Positions 57,109-64,000 of a stretch of 64,000 nt of DNA are shown here, one piece after another. This DNA is from Zunongwangia mangrovi (lineage in GTDB: Bacteria > Bacteroidota > Bacteroidia > Flavobacteriales > Flavobacteriaceae). The stretch is from assembly GCF_900112105.1 (NCBI RefSeq), contig NZ_FOKV01000001.1, positions 124,001-188,000 on the forward strand, written 5' to 3'. Position numbers and translations under genes: made by a program. Every line of letters starts with the position of its first letter. The first letter of the stretch is position 1. Below the pieces are notes generated by a model. It made no database searches. It had not been told where the DNA came from and was given only the letters and a program-made list of their open reading frames with translations.

Positions 57109-58503
57109 TTAGTTTCCTATTGCATAAAATTTAAAACCTAAATCTTTCATTTTATGTTTATCTAAGAGTTTACGCCCATCAAACAAAAATGCAGGTTTCA
57201 ACATATTTTCGTATACAGTTTGCCAATCAATCTCTACAAACTCATCCCATTCAGTCATCACAGCAATTGCATGCGCCTCGTTACATGCTTCTTTAGACGT
57301 ATTTACAACTTTAACCAATTTTCTGTTTTCTTCATCAGGTCTCGATCCTAAATAATCTAAATCTGCATAAATTTGTTCTTCAGTAACCTTTGGATCGTAT
57401 ACAACAATTTCTGCCTGTTCATTTAATAAATAGTCAGCAACATAAATAGAAGCCGCTTCCCGGGTATCATTAGTATCCTTTTTGAATGCCCAACCCAGCA
57501 TCGATATTTTTTTTCCTGAAACGGTGTTATAAAGTGTTTTTACGATATTAGCCGCAAATCTTCTTTTTTGGTGATCATTCATTAATATCACCTGCTCCCA
57601 ATAATCAGCCACTTCATTTAAACCAAAACTTTTAGCGATATACACCAAGTTCAAAATATCTTTTTGAAAGCATGATCCTCCAAAACCCACGGAAGCCTTT
57701 AAAAACTTAGGACCAATTCTAGAGTCCATACCCACGGCTTTAGCTACTTCGTTAACATCTGCACCCGTTACCTCACAAAGTTCTGACATTGCATTAATAC
57801 TCGAAACACGTTGAGCTAAAAAGGCATTCGCTGTTAACTTTGACAACTCAGATGACCAAACATTTGTTGTAAGTATATTTGCCTGAGGCACCCAATGTGC
57901 ATAAATATCGACCAAAGCTTGCATCGCATCTTTACCTTTTTCGGTATCCAGATCACCACCAATTAATACTCTATCCGGTTTTAACAAATCATCTACTGCA
58001 GTACCTTCAGCTAAAAACTCCGGATTTGAAAGGATTTGAAAGTTAACTCCGTTACCTGTATTATCAAGGATATTCTTTAAAGCCTGAGCCGTTCTTACGG
58101 GTAAGGTGGATTTTTCCACAACTATCTTATCTGAAGTAGCCACTCTGGCTATCTGACGGGCACATAATTCAATCCACTTTAAATCAGCCGCCATACCTTT
58201 ACCTATACCATAGGTTTTAGTCGGGGTATTAACAGAAATAAAAATCATATCCGCCTTATCTATCGCCTCATCCACATCGGTAGAAAAGAAAAGATTACGC
58301 CCTCTTGCGTCGGCAACAACCGCAGATAAACCTGGTTCGTAAATAGGAATATTATCGACATCTTCATCATTCCAGGCAGCAATTCTTTTTTCATTAAGAT
58401 CTACTACGGTAACATTTATTTCCGGGCATTTTTGAGCGATAACTGACATAGTTGGTCCTCCAACATAACCAGCTCCAATACAGCAGATATTCTTAACTTT
58501 CAT
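57109..58503 (-). CDS. ugd: UDP-glucose 6-dehydrogenase (eukaryote-like subtype)
   Basis: Oxidises UDP-glucose to UDP-glucuronate with two NAD. The 464 residues show [20 protein letters not shown] at the N-terminus, the catalytic-cysteine block [20 protein letters not shown], and the C-terminal domain with [20 protein letters not shown]. The GYVGGPTM motif and length resemble the animal-type subgroup, which is common in Bacteroidota. It supplies an acidic sugar to the polysaccharide. Lies 45 bases before fcl. Confidence 0.96.
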   Translation of the reverse strand: MKVKNICCIGAGYVGGPTMSVIAQKCPEINVTVVDLNEKRIAAWNDEDVDNIPIYEPGLSAVVADARGRNLFFSTDVDEAIDKADMIFISVNTPTKTYGIGKGMAADLKWIELCARQIARVATSDKIVVEKSTLPVRTAQALKNILDNTGNGVNFQILSNPEFLAEGTAVDDLLKPDRVLIGGDLDTEKGKDAMQALVDIYAHWVPQANILTTNVWSSELSKLTANAFLAQRVSSINAMSELCEVTGADVNEVAKAVGMDSRIGPKFLKASVGFGGSCFQKDILNLVYIAKSFGLNEVADYWEQVILMNDHQKRRFAANIVKTLYNTVSGKKISMLGWAFKKDTNDTREAASIYVADYLLNEQAEIVVYDPKVTEEQIYADLDYLGSRPDEENRKLVKVVNTSKEACNEAHAIAVMTEWDEFVEIDWQTVYENMLKPAFLFDGRKLLDKHKMKDLGFKFYAIGN

Positions 58504-58530
58504 TTTTATTACTTTTAGTTAGTTACTATA

Positions 58531-59328
58531 TTAATTTTTGCAAAGGAACTCCGTATTCCTAAGATCTATTTTATTATATATTAATGGATTTTGGTTTTGG
58601 TCCACAATCTGAGCGTCTGCGTTACGACAGATTGCATGCCCTGCCGCAGTATCCCATTCCATAGTGGTTCCAAACCTCGGGTAACAATCAACTGTTCCTT
58701 CTGCTACCATACAAATCTTTAACGAGCTACCCTTTGAAATAACTTCTACCTTCGAGAAATTGTCACGCTTTCGATCAATAAATCTCTTTGTAGCTTCGGT
58801 TAAATGTGATTTACTTGCGGCAATTACAAAGGCTTCTTTCTGATCCTGTAAAGGCAATCTTTGTTTTTCTTCTAAATTACTTTCAAAATCTGCAAAATTC
58901 GAAATCTCACTCAGCTTATACGATCCGGCCCGTGATCCCCAATAAATAAGCTTTAAAGCCGGCGCATAAACAATTCCCATCACAGGTTTTTGATTCTCTA
59001 CAATGGCAATATTAATGGTAAACTCCCCCGTCTTCTTGATAAACTCTTTAGTACCATCAATTGGATCTACAATCCAAAGTTTATTCCAATGCTTTCTTTC
59101 TTCATAAGGCAGATGTTTCCCTTCTTCAGAAAGGATTGGAATTCCTGTTTTTTCAAGCTCCTTTTTTATAATTAGATGTGCAGCTTTATCAGCTCTCGTC
59201 AGCGGTGAATTATCTGATTTCATCTCTACGTCAAAACTCCCATCACGATAAATAGACATTACTTCCTTTGCTGCCTTAAAAGTTGCCTTTATAGCTATCT
59301 CTAAATACTGATTTTCCAAATTAAACAA
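58531..59328 (-). CDS. cysQ: 3'(2'),5'-bisphosphate nucleotidase CysQ
   Basis: Hydrolyses PAP, the by-product left after a sulfotransferase uses PAPS, and thus relieves product inhibition. The 265 residues have the inositol-phosphatase-family metal motifs: GIPILSEEGKHLPYEE, WIVDPIDGTKEFIKKTGEFT (DPxDGTxEF) and MEWDTAAGHAIC. Its start overlaps the cysN stop by 8 bases, so it belongs to the same sulfate-activation unit. Confidence 0.94.
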   Translation of the reverse strand: MFNLENQYLEIAIKATFKAAKEVMSIYRDGSFDVEMKSDNSPLTRADKAAHLIIKKELEKTGIPILSEEGKHLPYEERKHWNKLWIVDPIDGTKEFIKKTGEFTINIAIVENQKPVMGIVYAPALKLIYWGSRAGSYKLSEISNFADFESNLEEKQRLPLQDQKEAFVIAASKSHLTEATKRFIDRKRDNFSKVEVISKGSSLKICMVAEGTVDCYPRFGTTMEWDTAAGHAICRNADAQIVDQNQNPLIYNKIDLRNTEFLCKN

Positions 59329-60577
59329 TCATTCCTGCTGCTACAGTCTCATTAGTACCTTCATCAATTAGAATAATGCTTCCGGTATTTCTATTATCGC
59401 GATAAGAATCGATCATTAATCTTCTTGTAGTACGAATTTTAACCCGAGCGATATCATTCATTTTTAAGCTATCATCACCTTCCTCACGTTCATAGGAATT
59501 GATATCCACCTTATAAACCACAGATTTAATCATTGCTCGCTCCTCATTAGAGGTATGCTGAATCACATATTTAGCACGTGGCTTGGCAGCATCATTATTT
59601 AACCAACACAACATCACATCAAACTCTTGTGAAGGTTCTGGCTGATTGTTCTTTTTAACAATCATATCTCCTCGACTAATATCTATATCATCTTCTAATG
59701 TAAGAGCAACAGACATTGGAGCGAAAGCTTCTTCAACTTCGATCTCACCGGTATTAATTGACTTAATTTTTGAAGTAAAACCTGAAGGCAAAACAGCTAC
59801 CTCATCTCCTTTTCTGTAAATTCCACTAGCAATTCTACCGGCATAACCTCTATAATCTCTAAATTCTTCAGACTGCGGTCTTAATACTGTTTGAACTGGG
59901 AATCTGGCATCAATTTTATTGATATCACTACTAATATGTAATGTTTCTAAAACATTAAGCAATGTTCCGCCAGCATACCAACTCATGTTCTCTGATTTAT
60001 TTACCACATTATCACCTTCTAAAGCGCTAATTGGAATAAATCGCACATCCTTCATCAATAATTTACTGCTGAATTCTTCAAACTGACTCGTAATTTTATT
60101 AAAAACTTCTTCTGAATAATCAACTAAGTCCATTTTATTCACACAGACTACTAAATGCGGAATATTTAAGAGGGAGGCAATAAAAGAATGTCTTTTAGTT
60201 TGCTCGATTACGCCATTTCTGGCATCTATAAGAATTACTGCTGCATTAGCTGTTGAAGCTCCTGTTACCATATTTCTGGTATACTGAATATGACCAGGAG
60301 TATCTGCAATAATAAATTTTCTTTTTGGAGTGGTAAAATATCTATACGCAACATCAATCGTAATCCCCTGTTCTCTTTCATCCTTTAGGCCATCTGTAAA
60401 AAGTGCTAAATCAACACCCTCATGCCCCTTTTTAGAACTTGTTGCAGTAACTGACTCCAACTGATCTTCAAAAATCGACTTAGAATCATATAACAATCTA
60501 CCTATTAAAGTACTCTTGCCATCATCTACACTACCCGCAGTTGTAAATCGTAATAACTGATTATTACTAATTTCCAT
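59321..60577 (-). CDS. cysN: Sulfate adenylyltransferase subunit 1 (GTPase) CysN
   Basis: GTPase subunit that drives APS formation by CysD. The 418 residues show FTTAGSVDDGKSTLIGRLLY (P-loop), DGLKDEREQGITIDVAYRYF (switch I), IADTPGHIQYTRNMVTGAST (G3) and VCVNKMDLVDYSEE (G4), then EF-Tu-like beta-barrel domains. No fused CysC kinase domain; the kinase is a separate gene here. Lies between cysD and cysQ. Confidence 0.97.
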   Translation of the reverse strand: MEISNNQLLRFTTAGSVDDGKSTLIGRLLYDSKSIFEDQLESVTATSSKKGHEGVDLALFTDGLKDEREQGITIDVAYRYFTTPKRKFIIADTPGHIQYTRNMVTGASTANAAVILIDARNGVIEQTKRHSFIASLLNIPHLVVCVNKMDLVDYSEEVFNKITSQFEEFSSKLLMKDVRFIPISALEGDNVVNKSENMSWYAGGTLLNVLETLHISSDINKIDARFPVQTVLRPQSEEFRDYRGYAGRIASGIYRKGDEVAVLPSGFTSKIKSINTGEIEVEEAFAPMSVALTLEDDIDISRGDMIVKKNNQPEPSQEFDVMLCWLNNDAAKPRAKYVIQHTSNEERAMIKSVVYKVDINSYEREEGDDSLKMNDIARVKIRTTRRLMIDSYRDNRNTGSIILIDEGTNETVAAGMIV

Positions 60578-60612
60578 TGTAACTTATATCTTAAGGTCTT
60601 CGACCTATTTTA

Positions 60613-61518
60613 TTAAAAATAACCTTGTTTTTTTCTATCTTCCATTGCCGTTTCAGATCGCTTATCGTCTGATCGATCTCCGCGCTCTGTTTTGCGCATA
60701 GTTGAAACTTCCTCTGCGATTTTTTCTAAAGTATCAGCATCAGACTCTATTCCTCCAGTGATTGTAATATCACCCAAGGTTCTAAATCTGATTTTCTTTG
60801 AAAAAACCTCTTCGTTTTCTTCTAATTTCAGAAAATCTGAAACCGGAATCCAGGAATTATTTCTCCACACCACTTCTCTTTGATGAGCGAAATAAAGGGA
60901 TGGAATTTGAATATTCTCCCTTTTTATATAATTCCAAACATCCATTTCAGTCCAGTTACTGATAGGGAATGCTCTAAAATGTTCCCCTTCAAAATACTTT
61001 CCATTTAAAAGATTCCACAATTCAGGGCGTTGATTCTTAGGATCCCACTGCCCAAAGTCATCTCGATGTGAGAAAAAACGTTCTTTTGCACGAGCTTTTT
61101 CTTCATCTCTACGACCTCCACCAATGGCGCAATCAATTTTGTTATCCTCAATCGCATCTAAAAGCGTAGTGATTTGCAGAGCATTTCTTGTTGCATTCTT
61201 TCCTTTTTCTTCCTGAACGCGACCTTCATCAATAGATTCTTGCACAGAACCCACTAAAAGTTTAACTCCAAGTTTTTCAACCAAATCATCTCTAAAAGCA
61301 ATTGTTTCGGGGAAATTATGCCCCGTATCTACGTGTAATAAAGAGAATGGGATTTTACTTGGATAAAAAGCTTTTTTAGCCAAGTGAGTAACTAATATAG
61401 AATCTTTTCCTCCGGAAAAAAGGATCACAGGATTTTCAAACTGTGCCCAAACTTCTCGCAATACATATATTGCTTCTGATTCAAGTTCATCTAAATAATT
61501 CAGATAATACTTTTTCAT
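60613..61518 (-). CDS. cysD: Sulfate adenylyltransferase subunit 2 CysD
   Basis: Catalytic subunit making adenylylsulfate (APS) from ATP and sulfate. The 301 residues carry the PP-loop ILFSGGKDSILVTHLAKKAF (32-51), LLHVDTGHNFPETIAFRDDL, IGGGRRDEEKARAKERFFSH, and FPISNWTEMDVWNYIKREN. The C-terminus KTERGDRSDDKRSETAMEDR is the usual end. Three bases separate it from cysC. Confidence 0.97.
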   Translation of the reverse strand: MKKYYLNYLDELESEAIYVLREVWAQFENPVILFSGGKDSILVTHLAKKAFYPSKIPFSLLHVDTGHNFPETIAFRDDLVEKLGVKLLVGSVQESIDEGRVQEEKGKNATRNALQITTLLDAIEDNKIDCAIGGGRRDEEKARAKERFFSHRDDFGQWDPKNQRPELWNLLNGKYFEGEHFRAFPISNWTEMDVWNYIKRENIQIPSLYFAHQREVVWRNNSWIPVSDFLKLEENEEVFSKKIRFRTLGDITITGGIESDADTLEKIAEEVSTMRKTERGDRSDDKRSETAMEDRKKQGYF

Positions 61519-61521
61519 TTT

Positions 61522-62112
61522 TCAATTTTCATTTATTCGGCCGTGAATATACTGAAATATTCTACCAATGCTTTCTTCAGCTTCTTCGGATTCGGTTTTA
61601 ATATGCAAATCGGGATTCAAAGGAATTTCAAAATCGCATGATATTCCGGTGAAATTTGAAATTTCACCATTTCTTGCTTTTTTATACAATCCTTTCACGT
61701 CCCTCTTCTCACAAACTTCTAACGGAGTATCTACAAAAACTTCTAAATAGTGATTTCCTAAAATAGACTCAATAATTCTTCTATCTTTCTCCTTAGGAGT
61801 TATAAAGGCGGCGATTACTATCAATCCGCTATCTAGAAAAAGTTTACAAACTTCGGCTATTCTTCTAATATTTTCATTTCTCGAATCCTGATCAAAACCA
61901 AGATCCTTATTAAGACCTAAACGAATATTATCCCCATCAAGTATATAAGTATGAAATCCTTCAGCAAACAGTTTCTTTTCCAGCCAATTTGCTAATGTAG
62001 ACTTCCCGGAACCTGAAAGGCCACTAAACCAAACAACAAGCGGTTTTTGCTTTTTCAACAAAGCTCTTTTAGCTGAGGTTATTTCATATTTATGAGGAAT
62101 AACATTACCCAT
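61522..62112 (-). CDS. cysC: Adenylylsulfate kinase CysC
   Basis: Phosphorylates APS to PAPS, the donor for sulfation. The 196 residues have Walker A VVWFSGLSGSGKSTLANWLE, the APS-binding DGDNIRLGLNKDLGFDQDSR, and the lid/substrate loop FITPKEKDRRIIESILGNHY with DVKGLYKKARNGEISNFTG. Because no cysH/cysI (assimilatory reduction) genes are nearby, PAPS is more likely used for polysaccharide sulfation here than for sulfur assimilation, but this is inference. Lies 17 bases after manC. Confidence 0.96.
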   Translation of the reverse strand: MGNVIPHKYEITSAKRALLKKQKPLVVWFSGLSGSGKSTLANWLEKKLFAEGFHTYILDGDNIRLGLNKDLGFDQDSRNENIRRIAEVCKLFLDSGLIVIAAFITPKEKDRRIIESILGNHYLEVFVDTPLEVCEKRDVKGLYKKARNGEISNFTGISCDFEIPLNPDLHIKTESEEAEESIGRIFQYIHGRINEN

Positions 62113-62129
62113 TCATAGGTTATTTTTCA

Positions 62130-63131
62130 TTATTGAATAAGTTCCGATTTCTCATCGACCAATTGTTGATAAACCCCCTTAACATCCTGAGAAGCCTCTT
62201 TAGCTAAAATTAAGATAGCATCTTTGGTATTTACCAATATGCTATTCTTCATACCAACAAAAGCAGTAAACTTATCACTACCTATCACCATATTTCCATC
62301 GGCATCCGTTGGATATCCAGACTCTACAAAATAGTCATAAACGGCTTCAAAGCTTCCCATATCACTCCACTCAAATTCAGCATTAACTACTTTAATGAGC
62401 TCACTTCGCTCCATTACCGCATAATCGACACTAATCGACGGAATCTCCATAGATAAAGCCTCATCAAGCTTGCCTTCCTGTGATTTTTCAAAAGCTTCTT
62501 TAGAGCTTTTATATACTTTTGGCTCATATTTTTCTAATTCAGAAAGAAAAACACCAGCCTTAAAGCAAAACATACCACTATTCCATAGAAAATTACCTCG
62601 ATGTAAAAACTCCTTTGCAGTTTCTAAATTTGGCTTTTCACGGAAGGATAACACAGATTGACCTTCGCTTTCAATATAACCATAACCAGTCTCTGGTCTT
62701 GTTGGTTTAACTCCAAAAGTTACAATATTACCCTCTTCAGCTAGTTTAACAGCTTTTGAAACCGCTTTATCATAATTTTCATCTGCTTTAATAATATGAT
62801 CTGCCGGCGTAACAACCAAAATATCATCTGGATTAACCTGAAATGCTGAAAACGCTATTGCAGGTGCTGTATTTCTAGGTGTAGCTTCTACAATCTCGTA
62901 ATATTTCTCTATTTGAAGTTTTTCTAAACTATTTATAGACAAACTTCTATTATCCTTATTACCAACCACTATTAAACCATCTGAAAACTTTTGATTTCGT
63001 TTTACTGCTAATTCAAATAGTGAATCATTCTTAAAAATCTCTAAATATTGCTTAGGTCGTGATTTTCTGGAAAGTGGCCATAAACGGCTACCAACACCTC
63101 CCGTAAGAATTACATGATAAGTTGCACTCAT
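62130..63131 (-). CDS. manC: Mannose-1-phosphate guanylyltransferase
   Basis: Makes GDP-mannose from mannose-1-phosphate and GTP, feeding Gmd/Fcl. The 333 residues hold the signature VILTGGVGSRLWPLSRKSRP and KQYLEIFKNDSLFELAVKRN. Also present are VVTPADHIIKADENYDKAVS, FREKPNLETAKEFLHRGNF and LWNSGMFCFKAGVFLSELEK. The cupin isomerase domain of bifunctional ManC/AlgA enzymes is absent, so it is the short monofunctional type. It is the first gene of the precursor block after the antiterminator leader. Confidence 0.95.
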   Translation of the reverse strand: MSATYHVILTGGVGSRLWPLSRKSRPKQYLEIFKNDSLFELAVKRNQKFSDGLIVVGNKDNRSLSINSLEKLQIEKYYEIVEATPRNTAPAIAFSAFQVNPDDILVVTPADHIIKADENYDKAVSKAVKLAEEGNIVTFGVKPTRPETGYGYIESEGQSVLSFREKPNLETAKEFLHRGNFLWNSGMFCFKAGVFLSELEKYEPKVYKSSKEAFEKSQEGKLDEALSMEIPSISVDYAVMERSELIKVVNAEFEWSDMGSFEAVYDYFVESGYPTDADGNMVIGSDKFTAFVGMKNSILVNTKDAILILAKEASQDVKGVYQQLVDEKSELIQ

Positions 63132-63168
63132 ATTTTGATTAGTTAGTTTGCTTAAAGATAAAATTTTT

Positions 63169-63192
63169 CACGGCTCCGCCGCAGGAGTCACA
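63169..63192 (-). promoter_or_regulatory. ops-like GC-rich hairpin in the manC leader
   Basis: On the minus (coding) strand GGCGGAGCCGTG (63180-63169) matches the RfaH recruitment element GGCGGTAGCGTG at 9 of 12 positions. It also forms part of an imperfect stem GACTCC (63189-63184) with GGAGCC (63177-63172). This is the only GC-rich island in the leader. Recognition by the adjacent UpxY-like protein is an inference; the ops comparison is by eye. Confidence 0.4.
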
Positions 63193-63312
63193 CATAAAAT
63201 CTCCCAAGTGCTAATTTTCAGCTTTATAAAAAAGAAAAAAGATCATGTTATTTTATATAAAACAACCTAGATCTTCATCTCATTTTTCACTTATTTTCAT
63301 AAAATCGAACGC

Positions 63313-63320
63313 CAAATCTA
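63313..63320 (-). promoter_or_regulatory. Candidate -7 box (TAGATTTG) for the polysaccharide operon
   Basis: Minus-strand match to TAnnTTTG 182 bases upstream of the manC ATG; no good -33. It would give a leader of about 175 bases including the ops-like hairpin. Alternatively the operon is read from the upxY promoter. Confidence 0.35.
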
Positions 63321-63472
63321 TTCAATTATAGACCACTAACCTATAAATAAATGTTAATTTAGCCAAGATAAAATTTAAGCTTTTGTTACTATTATCTTAA
63401 TTTCAAAAAGCTATTAACTTTATTATTGATAATCTAATAAGCAATAGGTTATTTTTAACAATTAACAAAAAC

Positions 63473-63952
63473 TTAAGACATGCATACTTCGCTAATTTTT
63501 GCCTCAAGCAAAATTCCCAAATTAGACAAAATTAGCTTGCATTTTCTTTTTCCTATTTCCTGAATAGTTGCTTCTCTATCTTTGAAAGCTCCATTTTTAA
63601 TTTTAAGACGATCCCCTGGTTTTAAATTAGATACCTTCACCTCATCTATTAAATCGTCCTCTAGCCAATTTCTTATCAGCTTTATTTCAGTATCACGAAC
63701 AATCGCAGGTTTCCCAAGCCAGAATAAATAATTATTTACCCCAGGAACATCAAAAACTTTAGCTCGATCTTTTTCTTCTAATTGTACAAACAGGTAAGAT
63801 GTAAACAATGGAACAGTAAACTTCTTCTTACGATCACTCCATTGCCTTATTTCATTTTGAACAGGACAAAAAACATTAACCCCTATTTTTTCCAGCCTCC
63901 GTGCTGTTTTAATTTCTGATTTTGGTTTTGTATAAATTACATACCAAGACAT
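63473..63952 (-). CDS. UpxY/RfaH-like NusG-family transcription antiterminator
   Basis: A specialised NusG paralogue that should let RNA polymerase read through the long polysaccharide operon. The 159 residues have an NGN domain (1-100): SWYVIYTKPKSEIKTARRLE, RQWSDRKKKFTVPLFTSYLF and VFDVPGVNNYLFWLGKPAIV. A KOW-type C-terminal domain follows (LKPGDRLKIKNGAFKDREAT). Position first in the locus matches UpxY genes of Bacteroides capsule loci. A TAGTTTTG promoter box lies 25 bases upstream. Confidence 0.9.
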   Translation of the reverse strand: MSWYVIYTKPKSEIKTARRLEKIGVNVFCPVQNEIRQWSDRKKKFTVPLFTSYLFVQLEEKDRAKVFDVPGVNNYLFWLGKPAIVRDTEIKLIRNWLEDDLIDEVKVSNLKPGDRLKIKNGAFKDREATIQEIGKRKCKLILSNLGILLEAKISEVCMS

Positions 63953-63977
63953 ACCAATAAATTTAGTTTAAAAGCTC

Positions 63978-63985
63978 AAAACTAA
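63978..63985 (-). promoter_or_regulatory. -7 box (TAGTTTTG) upstream of the antiterminator gene
   Basis: Minus-strand TAGTTTTG matches TAnnTTTG and lies 25 bases upstream of the ATG at 63952. The -33 position falls at or beyond the window edge. Confidence 0.45.
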
Positions 63986-64000
63986 TTTGGGGCAAGTAAT

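Larger units (their letters stand above)
63132..63472. other. 341-base leader region between upxY and manC
   Basis: No gene. On the minus strand it holds a promoter-like TAGATTTG (63320-63313), a long AT-rich stretch and, 37 bases before manC, a GC-rich ops-like element with a hairpin (63169-63192). The layout suits a polysaccharide-operon leader acted on by the antiterminator encoded just upstream. Confidence 0.55.

Noticed and set aside
58531-62112. Sulfate genes as ordinary cysteine assimilation
   Set aside because: Not excluded, but no cysH, cysI or sulfate transporter gene is nearby and the position inside the polysaccharide operon with cysQ favours sulfation.
33427-64000. Possible defence system, phage or transposon in the AT-rich region
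   Set aside because: No nuclease, integrase, transposase, terminal repeats or toxin-antitoxin-like genes were seen; all genes fit polysaccharide synthesis.
1-64000. tRNA, rRNA or CRISPR elements
   Set aside because: Intergenic spaces are short and none showed tRNA-like cloverleaf ends, rRNA sequence or regularly spaced repeats by eye.

Overview
The window looks like a chromosome segment of a marine-type member of the Flavobacteriaceae (Bacteroidota). The evidence is the SprA gliding/type IX secretion protein, an alternative complex III (Act) operon followed by cytochrome c oxidase genes, a bifunctional malic enzyme, an UpxY-type NusG paralogue, promoters of the form TAnnTTTG and the near absence of Shine-Dalgarno sequences. 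I cannot name the species. Almost every gene lies on the minus strand. I found no tRNA, rRNA, insertion sequence, prophage or CRISPR array.

Layout, left to right. 1-12.6 kb is housekeeping: sprA (cut by the left edge), ruvA, maeB, queG, a cytochrome P450 and ruvB. 12.7-24.6 kb is one long respiratory operon, read right to left as actA-B-C-D-E-F, coxB, ctaD. It encodes a quinol:cytochrome c oxidoreductase (alternative complex III) and its oxidase partner. 24.8-29.9 kb holds a small SPOR-like protein gene on the plus strand and the rimP-nusA-infB operon, with a terminator-like hairpin in its leader. 30.0-33.4 kb holds a universal stress protein, an AsmA/DUF748-like membrane protein, a tiny membrane protein and a metallophosphoesterase.

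33.4-64 kb is a Wzx/Wzy-type exopolysaccharide or capsule locus, all on the minus strand and read from the right edge leftwards. It begins with an UpxY/RfaH-like antiterminator. Precursor genes follow: manC, cysC-cysD-cysN-cysQ (PAPS synthesis and PAP removal), ugd (UDP-glucuronate), and fcl and gmd (GDP-L-fucose). The assembly core has a Wzx flippase, a jelly-roll protein of unknown role, two pyruvyl-transferase-family proteins, glycosyltransferases, three left-handed beta-helix acyltransferases, a Wzy-like polymerase and a nitroreductase-family protein. The locus ends with a WecG/TagA/CpsF transferase, the initiating phosphoglycosyl transferase, Wza, Wzc and Wzi. Read together, these predict an acidic, fucose- and glucuronate-containing, possibly pyruvylated, acylated and sulfated polysaccharide. 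No sulfotransferase was recognised in the window.

The points most worth following up are the ops-like GC-rich element just downstream of the antiterminator gene, the PAPS module without an obvious sulfotransferase, the pairing of a nitroreductase-family gene with a pyruvyl-transferase gene, the unknown jelly-roll protein, the terminator inside the rimP-nusA-infB leader, and the helix-hairpin-helix tail on ActC.
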